Source: Durusdinium trenchii (Eukaryota > Sar > Dinophyceae > Suessiales > Symbiodiniaceae). Taken from it: a stretch of DNA of 64,000 nt. The DNA is taken from contig CAXAMN010018580.1 of the NCBI GenBank assembly GCA_963970005.1, positions 1 through 64,000 of the forward strand, in the 5' to 3' direction. Position numbers and translations under genes: made by a program. The notes beneath the pieces were generated by a model. The model made no database searches, was not told the DNA's origin, and was given only the letters and a program-made list of their open reading frames with translations. Shown here in pieces: positions 1 to 10,928 of this stretch. Positions within the stretch are counted from its first letter, which is position 1; each line of letters opens with the position of its first letter.

Positions 1-251
1 TAGCTGGGGAGCTGGAAGATGAGAACTGGCGACTTTGTAGTACAACTTTAGTACGCGGAGTAGCTGTGGAGCTGGAAGCTGAGAACTGGCGAGTTTCTAG
101 TACAACTTTAGTACGCGGAGTTCTTGTGGAGCTGGGAGCTGAGAACTGGCGAGTTTCTAGTACAACTTTAGTACGCGGAGCAATCTGTGGAGCTGGAAGC
201 TGAGAACTGGCGACTTTGTAGTACAACTTTAGTACGCGGAGTAGCTGGGGA
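1..251. repeat. 60-bp tandem repeat, four copies
   Basis: Four near-identical units of 60-61 bp begin at 1, 61, 121 and 181, with the start of a fifth at 242. Each carries the shared core GAGAACTGGCGA followed by a block ending in AGTACGCGGAG. Units 1 and 4 agree with each other at the variable sites (GACTTTGTAG), while units 2 and 3 share GAGTTTCTAG, which suggests block duplication. The array continues off the left edge of the window. Confidence 0.95.
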
Positions 252-545
252 TGCTCCTTTTCGCGAAACACCATCCTTCCACGTCGCCCAAAGCTCTTCC
301 TGCAGAAGCCCATCAAGGTGACAAAGGGTCAGATTGTCAAGATCTCCTGAGGGCGCCTCACCGTTTTGGACTTTTGATTGATTTTTGTCTGGCAGATGCA
401 GAAAAAGAAGCGGCGTTGGACACCACCATTGGTCGGAGATTTGTCTTTTGTTTCACGTTGCATGTCTGATATATTTCATGACAGAGTTGCAGCCTCAAGC
501 ATTTGGTTCGTCCTCGGTCCTCGGTCTGTCTTTTCCTTTTGCGCC

Positions 546-1415
546 ATGCCACGACGTCCATTCGGTGCCTGTTTGGAGAAAGCTTTGAAGGAAGGAGAAG
601 ACACACATCGTGATCTCGATGTGGTGGAGCTCTGGAGTGGAGCGGCATCAATTGCAAAAGCAGCTATTGCTCACAACTTTGGAGCAGCCGCTGTTGATGT
701 GAAGGACGGGCAAGATCTGACCAGTGAGTAGGGCTTCAAAGATGCAGAGGAGAAAGTGATTCGTCTTGCCAAAGGAGGCCTTCTTTGGATGGCGCCAGAT
801 TGCAGCTCATTTGTTTGGCTCAACAGCAGCAATTGCAAACGCAATCCCTACAACAACTATGTTGGGGATGTAAAGTATGAGCCCGTGAAGACAGGCAATC
901 TGTTTGCCAATGAAGCCAAATACTTTGCAGAGTTGGCTTTGGCTCGTGGCTGCCAGGTAGTGATTGAGAACCCTCCATCAAGTTTCCTGTGGAAATATTA
1001 CAAACCCACTTTCATGAAGATGTTGCGTAGCAGCAACGTGTGTCACAGGTGCCACTTTGAGACTGAGAAGGATGGAGAGCGGACAACGAAGACATACAAG
1101 TTCCACTGTTCCGCAGAATGGATTGGTCATGTGGATTGCGGATGCCGGTGCACCAACGGTCACCAGCGTTTGACCAGCAGCAAGGATGGCAAAGTGACAG
1201 GAAACTGCGACCTTTTGACCGAATCTGCTGCGTATCCAGTCGCCCTTGGACAAGCTATCATCAAGGGTTGGATGTCTGCGCGTGATGCAGTGCCAGTGCG
1301 TGTGAGCATGGGAGCACCACGCAGCTCATTTTCCAAGAAGCGCAGTTGGACAGAGATTGCCATTGCTGAGGATCGCAATTGCGCTCCAAAACCTCGCTTT
1401 TGGCAGCAGCTGTGA
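546..1415 (+). pseudogene. C5 cytosine methyltransferase-like gene with in-frame TAG
   Basis: The frame reads from ATG at 546 to TGA at 1413, interrupted only by TAG at 729-731; the same frame resumes at once, so one codon separates two halves of a plausible 289-residue protein. The first half has a Rossmann-like SAM-binding motif, VVELWSGAASIAKAA, followed by AAAVDVKDG. The second half has APDCSSFVW, which resembles methyltransferase motif IV with its cysteine, and QVVIENPPSSFLW, which resembles the ENV motif VI. A Cys-rich stretch (CHRCHF, CGCRCTNG) follows. This set fits a divergent DNA cytosine-5 methyltransferase fold; activity is unproven. The C-terminus ends with PRFWQQL, a motif that reappears at the start of the next gene, so the two may once have been joined. 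A possible upstream exon lies near 290-350 but cannot be fixed. Confidence 0.6.
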
Positions 1416-1640
1416 GAGGGCACAGGTCTTCGGTCTTCGGTTCTTGGTTTTCTTTCACGCGCTACTTAGTTTAGATTTGGGCAGGGTGCACATTATACAG
1501 GAGCCAGTGAGCTTGTTCCAAGCAGGGAAAAATATGCTTCCAGATTTGCGATTTTGTTGAGTGTGTGACAGTGTGTGTTTCATAAGCAACAGTTGGAATA
1601 AGATTGTCCTTGTCATCTGGCAGCGCGGATCAAAGTAGAA

Positions 1641-3953
1641 ATGGATTGGAAAGTTTTGCCTCTAGCGGGTAGCCATTGCCCAGCGAAGCGTTCATGGCAG
1701 GAACTTTCCTTAGGTGGTGCAAATGAAGCCTCAACACCAGTGCCAAATCAACGATTTTGGCAACAGTTGAGCGAAACAAGGGAGACAGCTCCCACCCGAC
1801 AGAAAGAACAACACCAACAAAGAGATTGGCAAATTCTTCCAGTAGATTCAGCCTGCCCAGCTGGCAACCCAGCACAGGCAAGGCGACGTGCTTGCGTGAC
1901 AGCATCTCATTGGCAAGGGATCGCTTTGACAGGGGGTCCAATAAAAGAATTAAACAAGTACGAAGAGAATGCCTTGGATGAGAAACGTATCCTCAAGGTC
2001 CTACCAGCAGGTTGCACCTGCAAACGTAATTGCCTTCAGGCATTTACCCTGCCAGATGTCCTAGGTTGGTGTAAATCCTTCCATTTGGCTGATGAGGAGC
2101 AACAGCGGCATTTCTTTTTTGCTTTGTACCGCTCGGAATGTGATTGGTCAGAGCAGAACGAAACAATTTCTGGAAAGTCTGCCCGTACTGAATTAGTCAT
2201 TTCTGGGTGGCCAATTTGCATTGCAACATTTTGCAACCTCCTTGGCATCGGCCGCAAACGTTTCTATAGATTAGCCAGTGGAGAGCCTGACATGCGAAGA
2301 AGGGAAGCTGGTCCAAAGGCAACATTCTGCTACAAGCAGTTGATGCGTTTTTCAGAGACATTTACCAGTCTGCTGCAGAACCGCTGGCTGTGGCCCTCCA
2401 TGTGGAAGAAGAATCAGTGGCTAGAGGTTTGCTTGTTGCTTTTTCCCGTTTTTCGATATAGCTCTGCCAGGTTGTGCCAGAAGATGCAGGAACCATAGAC
2501 CGAGTTGCCAGCGTTGCGCAACAATTGGTGGATTGGTGCCAGCCGACCTCACCGGTAGAGTTTGTGGTCCAGAATTGCGCTGGAAGAACTCATGCTTTAC
2601 GACGCTACCTCCCTCATGGCACGCCCACAGATCTTAGCCTGGCACCAGATGCAGGTTAGTGAACAGCGCCCTACAACGGTCATCGGTCCTCGGTCTTCGG
2701 TCAGTGGTGATGAGGAACAACGGCCTGCTTCGTGGAGTACTTTCTGGCGGGCCTATCAAAGGTGGCGTGAGATTCTTCCCCCACGTGCAAAATCTGACCA
2801 TGCACAGTGTCAGACATGTTTTGACCTGCAATCAGAGATTTATGCCAAGCACAACTCGCCACAAAAGAAGTTGGATTTGGCACATGCCTGGCGCGTGCAT
2901 CTACAACAGCAATATTTAGACAGGCAGATTTATTGGAGCTTGCGGCATTGCTCAAGGCAGCCAAATTCCAACATATTGACAACCATCATTGACAGCGTGG
3001 ATAGAAAGAAGACAGTGTGGCCGAAATGGAATTTTGACCGACCGAGCAAGGAGATTGAAAAACTTGGTAAGCGTCCTCGGGTTGTGGTCACTGCTGCAAT
3101 TGCACATGGCTTCATCACTTCTTTCTTCTTGGCACCGGACGAGTTAACTCATGGAGCTGATGCTTATTGCGAGGTCCTATGCCAGGTAGTTGATGAAGTG
3201 AAGAAGGTCCTCGGTCCTCGGCCTCTCCCTCCACACTTGGTCTTGCAAGTAGACAATACAGTTGCCCAGGCCAAGAATGGCTATGTAGGCGCATTTTGCG
3301 CTTACATGGTTTCCAAACAGCTGTTTCAATCAGTCACAATGAATTTTCTCATGGTTGGGCATACGCATGAAGACATCGACCAATTGTTTTCACTTTTGGT
3401 CTCTCAAGTGATTCGAAGATATCGCTATGAGACTGTGGGTGACTTGAAGCAATACATCGAAGCTGTTCTAGGTCCTTCCTTCTCATCGCGCACTGAAGGG
3501 CTCACAGTGACAGAAATGAAAAGTGTCAGAAATTTTTCTGAATGGTTAGCCCCTTTAGGAATCACTCAGCTAGGATGTTGGCAAACCCGCGACGGCATCG
3601 AGTCGCCCCACAGCTTCTGCTACAAGATGCACATGGATCTCACAGGGGATGAGAAAGCAATGGCCAAGCACCATTCATGGTTGAGGTCTTCGGCTTCAGA
3701 CAAGGATGTCATGCGCTGTGTTAAGACCTACATGCGAGACAGGCAATTGCAGCAGCACCCTTTGTGTGTCCTTCCTGCAAGCAGGGTTGACCGTGTGACA
3801 ACACTGTCTCCAACTCAATGCCAAGGGCCCTCAATGACTGACAAGGAGAAAGAGCATTTCCAACAGATGGCACAGCTCATTAGGGATTGCCGATATGGAT
3901 ACCACAGGGCTGCTGCAGATCCACACGCCCTGGCTTCAATGTCAAGCTCCTGA
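1641..3953 (+). pseudogene. DUF7869-like / DDE transposase-like gene, two introns, one frameshift
   Basis: Exon 1 (1641-2426) opens with Trp-rich linkers (DWKVLP, KRSWQEL, RFWQQL) and a Cys-containing domain (CTCKRNC). An inferred 44-nt GT-AG intron (2427-2470) joins WLE to VVPEDAG in a new frame. Exon 2 runs in that frame to about 2630, where the frame must slip by one base to read ILAWHQMQ; this looks like a real indel. A second inferred GT-AG intron (2655-2714) joins HQMQ to EQRPASW in phase 0. Exon 3 carries HAQCQTC, an IIDSVDR acidic motif, VLQVDNTVAQAKNG and VGHTHEDIDQLFSLL, the signature I associate with DUF7869 proteins. The spaced Asp residues suggest an RNase H-like transposase fold, which is inference. 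The - strand gene at 31.3-33.5 kb is its paralogue. The frameshift makes an intact product unlikely. Confidence 0.65.
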
Positions 3954-5570
3954 AAGAATGCCATTAGTCTATCCTGAGCGAAATCCATTTTTCAGCCATT
4001 TGCCGGACACTTCATGGCACATGAAAGTCCAGATTCATAGAGGTTGAGACTTGGAGACTGAGCTTTAGCATCGAATCGATGTACGACAGGCACCTCTGCC
4101 AGCCCTTCTCCCGACAGGCACCTCTGCCAGCTGCCGCTGCAGCAGCATGGCTGTGCCAGGCAGGCCTGGCAGGAAGGCAGCAGGGAATGACCGAGGACCA
4201 AGGACCACTGAATCCACAAGTATAGCCTGTAAAATACATAGATATTACTTCCAACTTCCTTCCTGCCCAGCCCAGCGCTGCGTGTTTTCCATGTGATACA
4301 AGGCTTCCGTCAGTCCATCAGGTGCTGGCCCAGGCTTCAGTCCATGGTCCATGTGGTCCTTGGTCGTTAGGACCAAGGACCGCACGAACCACAGACCGAG
4401 GACCAAGGACCAATTAGGCCAATTACCTAGCCGCTCTCATGCGCACTCAGCCCACTGCGCTCGGGTCCCGATTCAGCAGGTTGCTGTGCACTGCGAAGAA
4501 TTGCTGCCCTGAGTTGTGTCATAGGTACAAGGGTTCTTGCCCTTGGGGATCTGGGAGCCACAAGCTGTGTGTAGCACATGTCGCAGATGACTGTCCTGGG
4601 ACGCCTGATGCAACAAAGTCTTGGGCAGCTATCTTCCATCCACTCAAAACCGTTGCAAGCCAAGTAGGATGCCCCAACTATAGTCCAAATGGCCACCCCA
4701 ATGATGGCAAGAAGGACAATGCCCATTCGAGACTCCATCATTACAAGGCTAATCAACAGGCGACAAAAATATCTGACCTGTTCTACTTTTAGTTTTGAGA
4801 TTTGGGTTAGGTGTTGAACTGTACTATGGCTGCTGAATTGAGTTTGCTTCTAATTAGAAATCTTCCCTCACTAGCTTGGGCCACCTGGCTGGCATTTGGC
4901 AGCTTTGTATGCATTTACTACAAACCTAGGACCATGTACCCAGTGTTGGACTGAAGTGTGCTTTAGCCAGAGTGGAGAACAAATCATACTTGCGTGTGAA
5001 CCTTGCTGCATGTTGACGAAACAATTATACTATCAAATTTACAGGGCTTGATACGTGCTTCTTCTACCTTGCACATTGCCAGGTGGTAACAAAAAGGCAG
5101 GGTCAAGAAGCAAGGACCAAGGACCCAAACATATCAATACAAATGTGTGCTATAGAGCAGCATTGCCTACTCAATGTGGTGAAGCTGTGGCCAATGACAG
5201 CCAACCCTTCCTGTACCTCCTTCTATCATTGAAACAAAATCTTGCCATCTTCAGATCTTCACATTCTTCACATCTTCCAAGCTTTAAAGCTTCACACAGA
5301 AACTTTATAATTTTCCCATGGATATTCACTAAGTGGTTTGTGTGCTTGCGCACAGTCTACGGGGGCTCAGCATCACCAACCTAGCTTGGAAAACCAAAGC
5401 CCCAGTTGCAAAAACCAAAACCCCAGTTACCATGAATAGAGTTTTCAAAAGACATCTGCTTTCTCACACACACTTGTTAAGTGGCACAATCTGCTGGGAA
5501 GGTATCAAGAATTTAGAAACAACCACAAAAAATCAAACAAAAAGCAAAGAATCTAAAATTGCAAAAAATC
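3954..5570. other. No confident gene; GGACCAAGGACC motifs
   Basis: I see no convincing coding region here. A 109-codon - strand frame at 4427-4756 has one hydrophobic stretch but no family signature. Short repeats include a direct pair of GACAGGCACCTCTGCCAG at about 4086 and 4114, and several copies of GGACCAAGGACC or its complement (about 4193, 4345-4375, 4391 and 5106). The same motif also occurs inside the preceding gene and its introns. Confidence 0.5.
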
Positions 5571-5734
5571 CAAAAATCCAAAAAATCCAAGAAATCCAAA
5601 AAATCCCAAAATCAAAAAAAAATCAAAAAATCAAAAAAAAACACACATCTATTCCTGAGCCAAACATAGGTCTGTTTTTTTTGATTTTTGGATTTTTTGA
5701 TTTTTGTATTTTTTGGATTTCTTGGATTTTTGGG
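5571..5734. repeat. A/T-rich hairpin repeat
   Basis: The left arm (5571-5640) is built of AATCCAAAAA-type units and the right arm (5675-5734) of their complement, TTTTTGGATT. The irregular word CCAAGAAATCC on the left matches GGATTTCTTGG on the right, so this is a true inverted repeat and not just low complexity. About 35 bp of ordinary sequence forms the loop. It could be a small foldback element. Confidence 0.85.
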
Positions 5735-6240
5735 AATGCCTCCATCAATCAATCATCACATCTCCACACAGAAGTAAAAATCACGCACGAAATCTCTGCC
5801 ACACCATCCAATGTCAAAAGTTCAACTGAAAATCAGGCATCATCTTCTTTCCAAATGCCTCTTTGGCTTTGCAAAGAATTCTGTGTGATAGATTTTGTGA
5901 TCTCAAGGCAATCTGCTCTGCTAGTTGCGTAGTACTTTGTGTCCTCACATGGCCGTGGACCCCGAGAATATGAGTTTGACTTCGGCAATCGATGCTACGG
6001 AGCATCTCTTGCTCAGGGAACTACCTGCTCACGTCCATGTCGGGCCTCTTCCGCAAGGCTTGGTGACCCCATTAACGCTGCCTGTGAAGGAGCGTCTTGC
6101 CTTGTGAAATTTTTATGATTCTAAAAAATTTGGTATAGTTAGCGTAACTCGCGGAGACGAATTCTTTTGGATAGATTGAAAGATACTTAGGTTGAACCCT
6201 CAAAGTGCATCGATCAAGCATTTTCTCGACATCATCTACG

Positions 6241-7084
6241 ATGTCAGCCATGCAGCACATCAACGTCGAGAATCTCAAGGCAGTCATCCGCGATAAGGCA
6301 TGGCATGAGCTCCCTCCAGTCCTGCAACTCAAAGAACGCCCCCATTTTCAATACATTTCCCAATACTTTGCGCTCACTCAGACCGACGGTAACCTCTGCC
6401 TGGTGAAGCACTACTATGTGAACCTCTGGCTGATTGCTTTGTATATGACCGCGCGTGCTCCCTCAAACCTTCCGCAGAGGTCACACCTGGTCTGGAGCAA
6501 ATCCAATATTACATCGTGGACAAGTTCCATGCCTACCGTCATGGCACGCAGTGCTCTTGCAACCCCCGCATCTTGGCAAATCTGCATACCTTGGTTGTTT
6601 CATTGATTTCATCTGCTTAGCAAACTCTACAACTTACCCAATGTTAAGAGAGTCAGAAAGTATTAAATTCACACTAACAAACACCAACCAAGATTGCCTG
6701 GACACCTTAGGTATCAAGAGATCGTTGGGACAACGTGTGAAAGGCGTCAATACCAACTTGGCAGAGCAGGTGTTTGCCTGGTTCAAGAACTATGCCCCCG
6801 TGATCAATGAGATGCGTGAGAATAGGCATAGACTTCTACTGTTGTGGCTCGCAAAGAGGCACAATGATGCACTCCTACATGGCAGCGCCTCATATCTTCG
6901 CTCCATCCCCAACTGCAAGTCCAAGACGACAAGCAAATCGTACAATTGTTCCAAGAACAAGAAGACTCCAAAGGGAAAGAAGGTGAAGAAGACCATCATG
7001 AAGGGAATGAAGGTAAAGAAAGTCATGAAGGGCATGAAGGTGAAGGGGATGAAGGTGAAGAACGTCATGAAGGCCATGAAGTGA
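6241..7084 (+). pseudogene. Transposase-like gene in three frames
   Basis: Coding traces pass through all three + frames. ATG at 6241 starts a piece with LKERPHFQYISQYFAL. From about 6426 another frame reads LADCFVYDRACSLKPSAEV and then IVDKFHAYRHGTQCSCNPR, an acidic motif followed by the DKFH...H...C pattern of eukaryotic transposase-derived proteins. From about 6700 a third frame reads GVNTNLAEQVFAWFKNYAP and RENRHRLLLLWLAKRHND, the matching C-terminal block. Some frame changes could be introns (a Py-rich stretch with AG ends lies at 6600-6715), but no consistent set of splice sites was found, so decay is more likely. The tail (about 6955-7084) is a Lys/Met-rich repeat of MKGMKVKK, possibly a nuclear localisation tail or plain low complexity. 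Confidence 0.55.
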
Positions 7085-7352
7085 GGCGCTTGAGTAGAAA
7101 CAATTTTCATGCGCATGTGATCACGTCGATCACAGCTGACGCAAGATGTGAGCAAGACAAAAAGCTGAAAAACAATTATAAAACATTATAAAACATGGAA
7201 AAAAGCGCGCCCCCACAGCGTCCCGCTCTCTTTTTTTGGGGGGCGGCGGGGGGAGGCGCGGTCGTGTGGCTGGACTGCACGACCGTCGCATGGCTCACGC
7301 AGGGGGATATATATGCAGGCGCGCGGGGTTTCGACGCCTACACAAACCACCC

Positions 7353-9224
7353 ATGGTGCTCAGCAAGAGGTGCAGGTTGCGGGAGGACGACCGGGAAAAA
7401 CTCATGGAAGCGGCCAAAGTACCTGGCGTGAGTGTTCGCACCATGCACAAACTTTGGAACATTTTCCATGATCAGAAGAAAAGGAAAATATCCTGGTCTA
7501 CGTGCCAAAGAACTTTGCAGAGGGAGAAAGCACCGCTACGCCAGTGTTTTGACACACTGACTCTTCCAGGCAGGCCTGGTCGCAGGGACGCGGTGTTACT
7601 CGTGGCCAATTTGCCAAATTTGCTGCGCCATATGCTGGACCTTGCCCCGCAGCTGGCAGACCTCTGGGGAGAAAACGCGTTGTTGCAGCCTGTGCTTTAC
7701 CACGACGAAGCGCCGGCAGGCAACATCCTGTCTCTACAGAAGCTAAAAAAATGCTCCTTCTTTTACCTGACGTTTGACATATTCTTGCCTCTCATCGGAG
7801 ACACAGCGGCATGGCGCAGTGCTGCCAAAAGAGGAGCTGAACCAAATAGAAGGCATTGGCTGCGCGGTCGCTGCGGCGGTCAAGCGCTGGCAAAATTTCC
7901 ACGGGAGCAGAGTCACCGGCTTGAAGCAGACCATCCACCTTGCGGCCCACTGGAAGGTCCGGCTGGACGGTGGAACTTTTGACCTGAAAGGCGCCGGCGG
8001 GATTCGGCCACGCATGCTTTGCAGCAATGTTCTCAAGGCGCAAAGCAGAGTCGACGACGACCTGTTTTGCGAGATCTCTGAGTGGAGAAAAGAAAAGTTT
8101 CTCCCTCTCACAGACCGTGAGATCTTTGCGCAAGCCGACGCGCTCAAGGCCATAGAGGGCAAAAAGGCGATCCAGGCCTTTGAGAAGTCTTGTGGCCTAC
8201 GCAAAACGTTGCGTGGCGTGTTGGTGGACCCTGTGGCAAGGGAACTGCTGCCGCCAAGCCAAGCAGCAGTAGATTGCACGCACCTTTATTTTGTGAACGG
8301 CTGCGCGAATTTTGAGTTGGCGTTTCTCTGGCAGGCTATAAACGCCGCCCTACCGCAGATGACACACCATGCCCTCAAGCTCTGTTGTTTGGAAGCCATG
8401 TGGCAAAGACCTTGGTCAAGTGGCCACAAAGGTCCGTCCCTCTTTGGAGAACTCTGGAGTGAGCACGCCCGGCACGCAGAACAGTTCAAAGGTGAGGCGT
8501 GGGCAACTTCGATAGTGGTGCCTTTGCTGAACTACTACCTGGACAAGTTCGTGCGCCCGCGCGGGGTTTGCCCGGACACCACTCGTTCGTTCGAGTGCCT
8601 GGCTCGGCTCTGCAGGGAGATCAATCGTTTGAGGTTTCGCTGGGCTCCCATTGCAGATTGGCAGGAAGTGAAAGAACTGGATGCTTGGTCACACGTGCAC
8701 CAACAATGCTTTGCGCGCTGTTATTCAGCGGAAGCCTGCAGGCCGAAGCATCATTGGCGTCTGCACTTGGCTGAGTGGGTCATGATGCTCAAGTTCATGC
8801 CAGTTACTGTGAAAGACATGAGTCCAAGCATAGAACCTTCAAGTCTGGTGGATGTGGCGACCGCGAGGCACACCACGTGCACAATCCCAGTGTCTACGCG
8901 TCCAATGTGCTCAGCTCACTGCTACTGACGCAGTTTGACGGGAGTTCGCGCATGTGCGGACTCCCTTTTTTCCGGCCCGCAACGATGGCGTCATGCAAGC
9001 AGCCCACAACGGCGTACTCGCTCTGGCAGTGTGCACGCAGTGGCTTGTTCTTTTGCTTTTCATCAGCGGTTCACAGCAACGCACCGAAGTCCAAGAGCAC
9101 AGCCGATGCATCACCGACTCACCAAGGGTCCTGCGCGGTAGCAGCTGTTTATGCGGTTCTCAACACGGACAGCACGTACCAGAAACGCATCTTCTACGAG
9201 ACTTCCTTCCAAAATGCATGTTGA
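7353..9224 (+). pseudogene. RPKHH-family multicopy gene, copy 1, frameshifted
   Basis: ATG at 7353 begins a basic N-terminus with a helix-turn-helix-like stretch (LMEAAKVPGVSVRTMHKLW), then LYHDEAPAGNILSL. Near 7765 the frame shifts by one and continues to about 8805 with LVDPVARELLPPS, a Cys-rich middle and EACRPKHHWRLHLAEW. A second shift near 8805 leads into YCERHESKHRTFKSGG and VLSSLLLTQFDG. The order matches the 40-kb copy: CGL, DPVAR..LPP, RPKHH.R.HL, then C...E.KHR..K.GG. I know this only as a recurrent dinoflagellate family of unknown function, often near mobile DNA. The two frameshifts indicate a pseudogene. The exact 3' end is unclear because the last frame runs into a repeat region at 9197. 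Confidence 0.6.
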
Positions 9225-9797
9225 ACACCTGCAAAACGAAGCAATTCTGCGAGACTCGCTCCAAAAATGTAACTGGAAGACACGATCCAACCAGACATGA
9301 AAGTGCCATTTACATTGCGGGAACGATCCTGAAGTTGCAAAACACAATGGAACTGCATCAACAGCGCGTACACAAGAAACAGGTGAAAACTGTGGTTACA
9401 ATGGAGGGACGATTCGAACATGATCCGAACATGACGCGAGACCGTCCGGAAACCGTCGTTCCGCAGAGCTTGACTTGCAAGGTTCGGCGCCATCCTTTGT
9501 ATTGAAAAACACAACATTTCGTGCTTCCGCTATCTCTCAAACACGCACTTTGTTCGAGACTTCCTTCCAAAATGCATGTTGCAAAACGAAGCGATTCTGC
9601 AAAACTTCCTCCCGCAATGTAACTGGAAGACATGATTCAGCCAGACATGAAAGTGCCATTTAATGCCATTTACATTACGGGAATTGCAAAACACGATGAA
9701 ATTCCAGTGACAACTCATCCCCCAGCAACACTGGCAGTCACATTTACAGTGCGGAAACGATCCAGGAGTTGCAAAACACAATGGAATCTTGGCGGCC
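9197..9797. repeat. Composite repeat with internal duplication and terminal motif
   Basis: A block at 9197-9355 (CGAGACTTCCTTCCAAAATG ... AAACACAATGGAA) is repeated in diverged form at 9557-9781. Between them, 9357-9581 is a unit found again on the same strand at 27271-27494 with high identity. The right end, TGGAATCTTGGCGGCC (9782-9797), is the exact reverse complement of 27257-27272, the left end of the other copy. This suggests a small transposable element with GGCCGCCAAGATTCCA termini. Confidence 0.8.
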
Positions 9798-9834
9798 CTC
9801 TTTGGTTACTATCTGGTTATGGTGATTGCGCTAC

Positions 9835-10030
9835 TTAGTAACAACTGCAAGTGAGGTTATAAGTAACCTAAGTTGTGTTCTAACTGCTGTAATCTTCCTA
9901 TCTGCGGGTAGAATACATATATGTATAGTTCCAAACATACATCTAGATACATTACATATATCTACTTAAGCTTGACTTACTAAGTACTTACCTACCTCTT
10001 ACTAACTACTTACTTGGCACTTAGTAACTA
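9835..10030. repeat. AT-rich block with TTAGTAAC / TTATAAGT words
   Basis: The block consists of short repeated words such as CTTAGTAAC, GGTTATAAGTAACC and ACTTACTAAGTACTTAC. Similar blocks occur at about 27110-27255, 36355-36480, 37990-38225, 41225-41360 and 55840-56080. No coding potential is seen. Confidence 0.6.
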
Positions 10031-10205
10031 GTTGCGCTACAATGCTATGTGTGCTATGTGTGACATATGCGTGTTTGAACTGGGCCGGCCGGCCCTTTCG
10101 ACCAACGAAATCCACAAAATCAGCCAATGCATTCTCGCCAAAGTGGCACCAACGGGCAGAACATCTTGGAGCTGTCAAGCAGACACTACACCGAAGTTTT
10201 CGCAA

Positions 10206-10672
10206 AGATACGTTGACCCAAACAGTCGCGTAGCAGGGAGGTCTCTCGCTGGCAGGTGTTATGCTGTTTTTGCTTCACGCTGTTGAGCGCGCAACTTGTT
10301 TCACGTTGCTGAGGTTTCCACAAGGGTTTGTTTGCCCAAACAGTCTCGGACAGCAGGGGGGTCTCTCGCTGGCAGGCGTTGTGTTGGTTTTGTTTCATGC
10401 TGTTGAGCACGCAACTTGTTTCACATGGCTGAAGTTTCCACAAGGGTTTGTTTGCCCAAACAGGCTCGCACAGCAGGGAGGTCTCTCGCTGGCAGGTGTT
10501 GTGTTGGTTTTGTTTCATGCTATTGGGCACGTCACTTGTTTCACGCTGCTTAAATTTCCGCAAGCATATATGTTTGTCCAAACAGTCTCGCGCAGCAGGG
10601 CGGTATCTCGCTGGCAGAGATAATGTTGGTTTTGTTTCACGGCGTTGCGCACGCAACTTGTTTCATATTGTT
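10206..10672. repeat. 120-bp tandem repeat, about 3.8 copies
   Basis: Units begin near 10218, 10338, 10458 and 10579, each starting CAAACAG and containing GGTCTCTCGCTGGCAG (GGTATCTCGCTGGCAG in the last), a TTTTG(T/C)TTCA word and ACTTGTTTCA. The period is almost a multiple of three, so several frames stay open through the array; these are not genes. Confidence 0.92.
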
Positions 10673-10928
10673 GGTGCTCCGTGCCAAAAGACATGCACAA
10701 AACTTGTGCGTACAGTCAGATGTGTTTGTTGCAGTAGTATCGTTTTTTGCAGATTGCAAACACGCACTCTAGCTTTTGCAAGCAGAAATGCATTGCTGCA
10801 GTCTGATGGACATGTGACCATGTTTGTTTTCAAGAGTTGGCATTTGCAAAGCTTTTCATGCAGTGTGATTTGTGCATTGTGTTGGCTTAGCAAGCAAGTG
10901 TTAATCAGTGATCAAATTTGCGCAGAAA

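Noticed and set aside
10186-10656. Long open frames on both strands (156 and 120 codons)
   Set aside because: They follow a 120-bp tandem repeat whose period is a multiple of three, so open frames are expected by chance.
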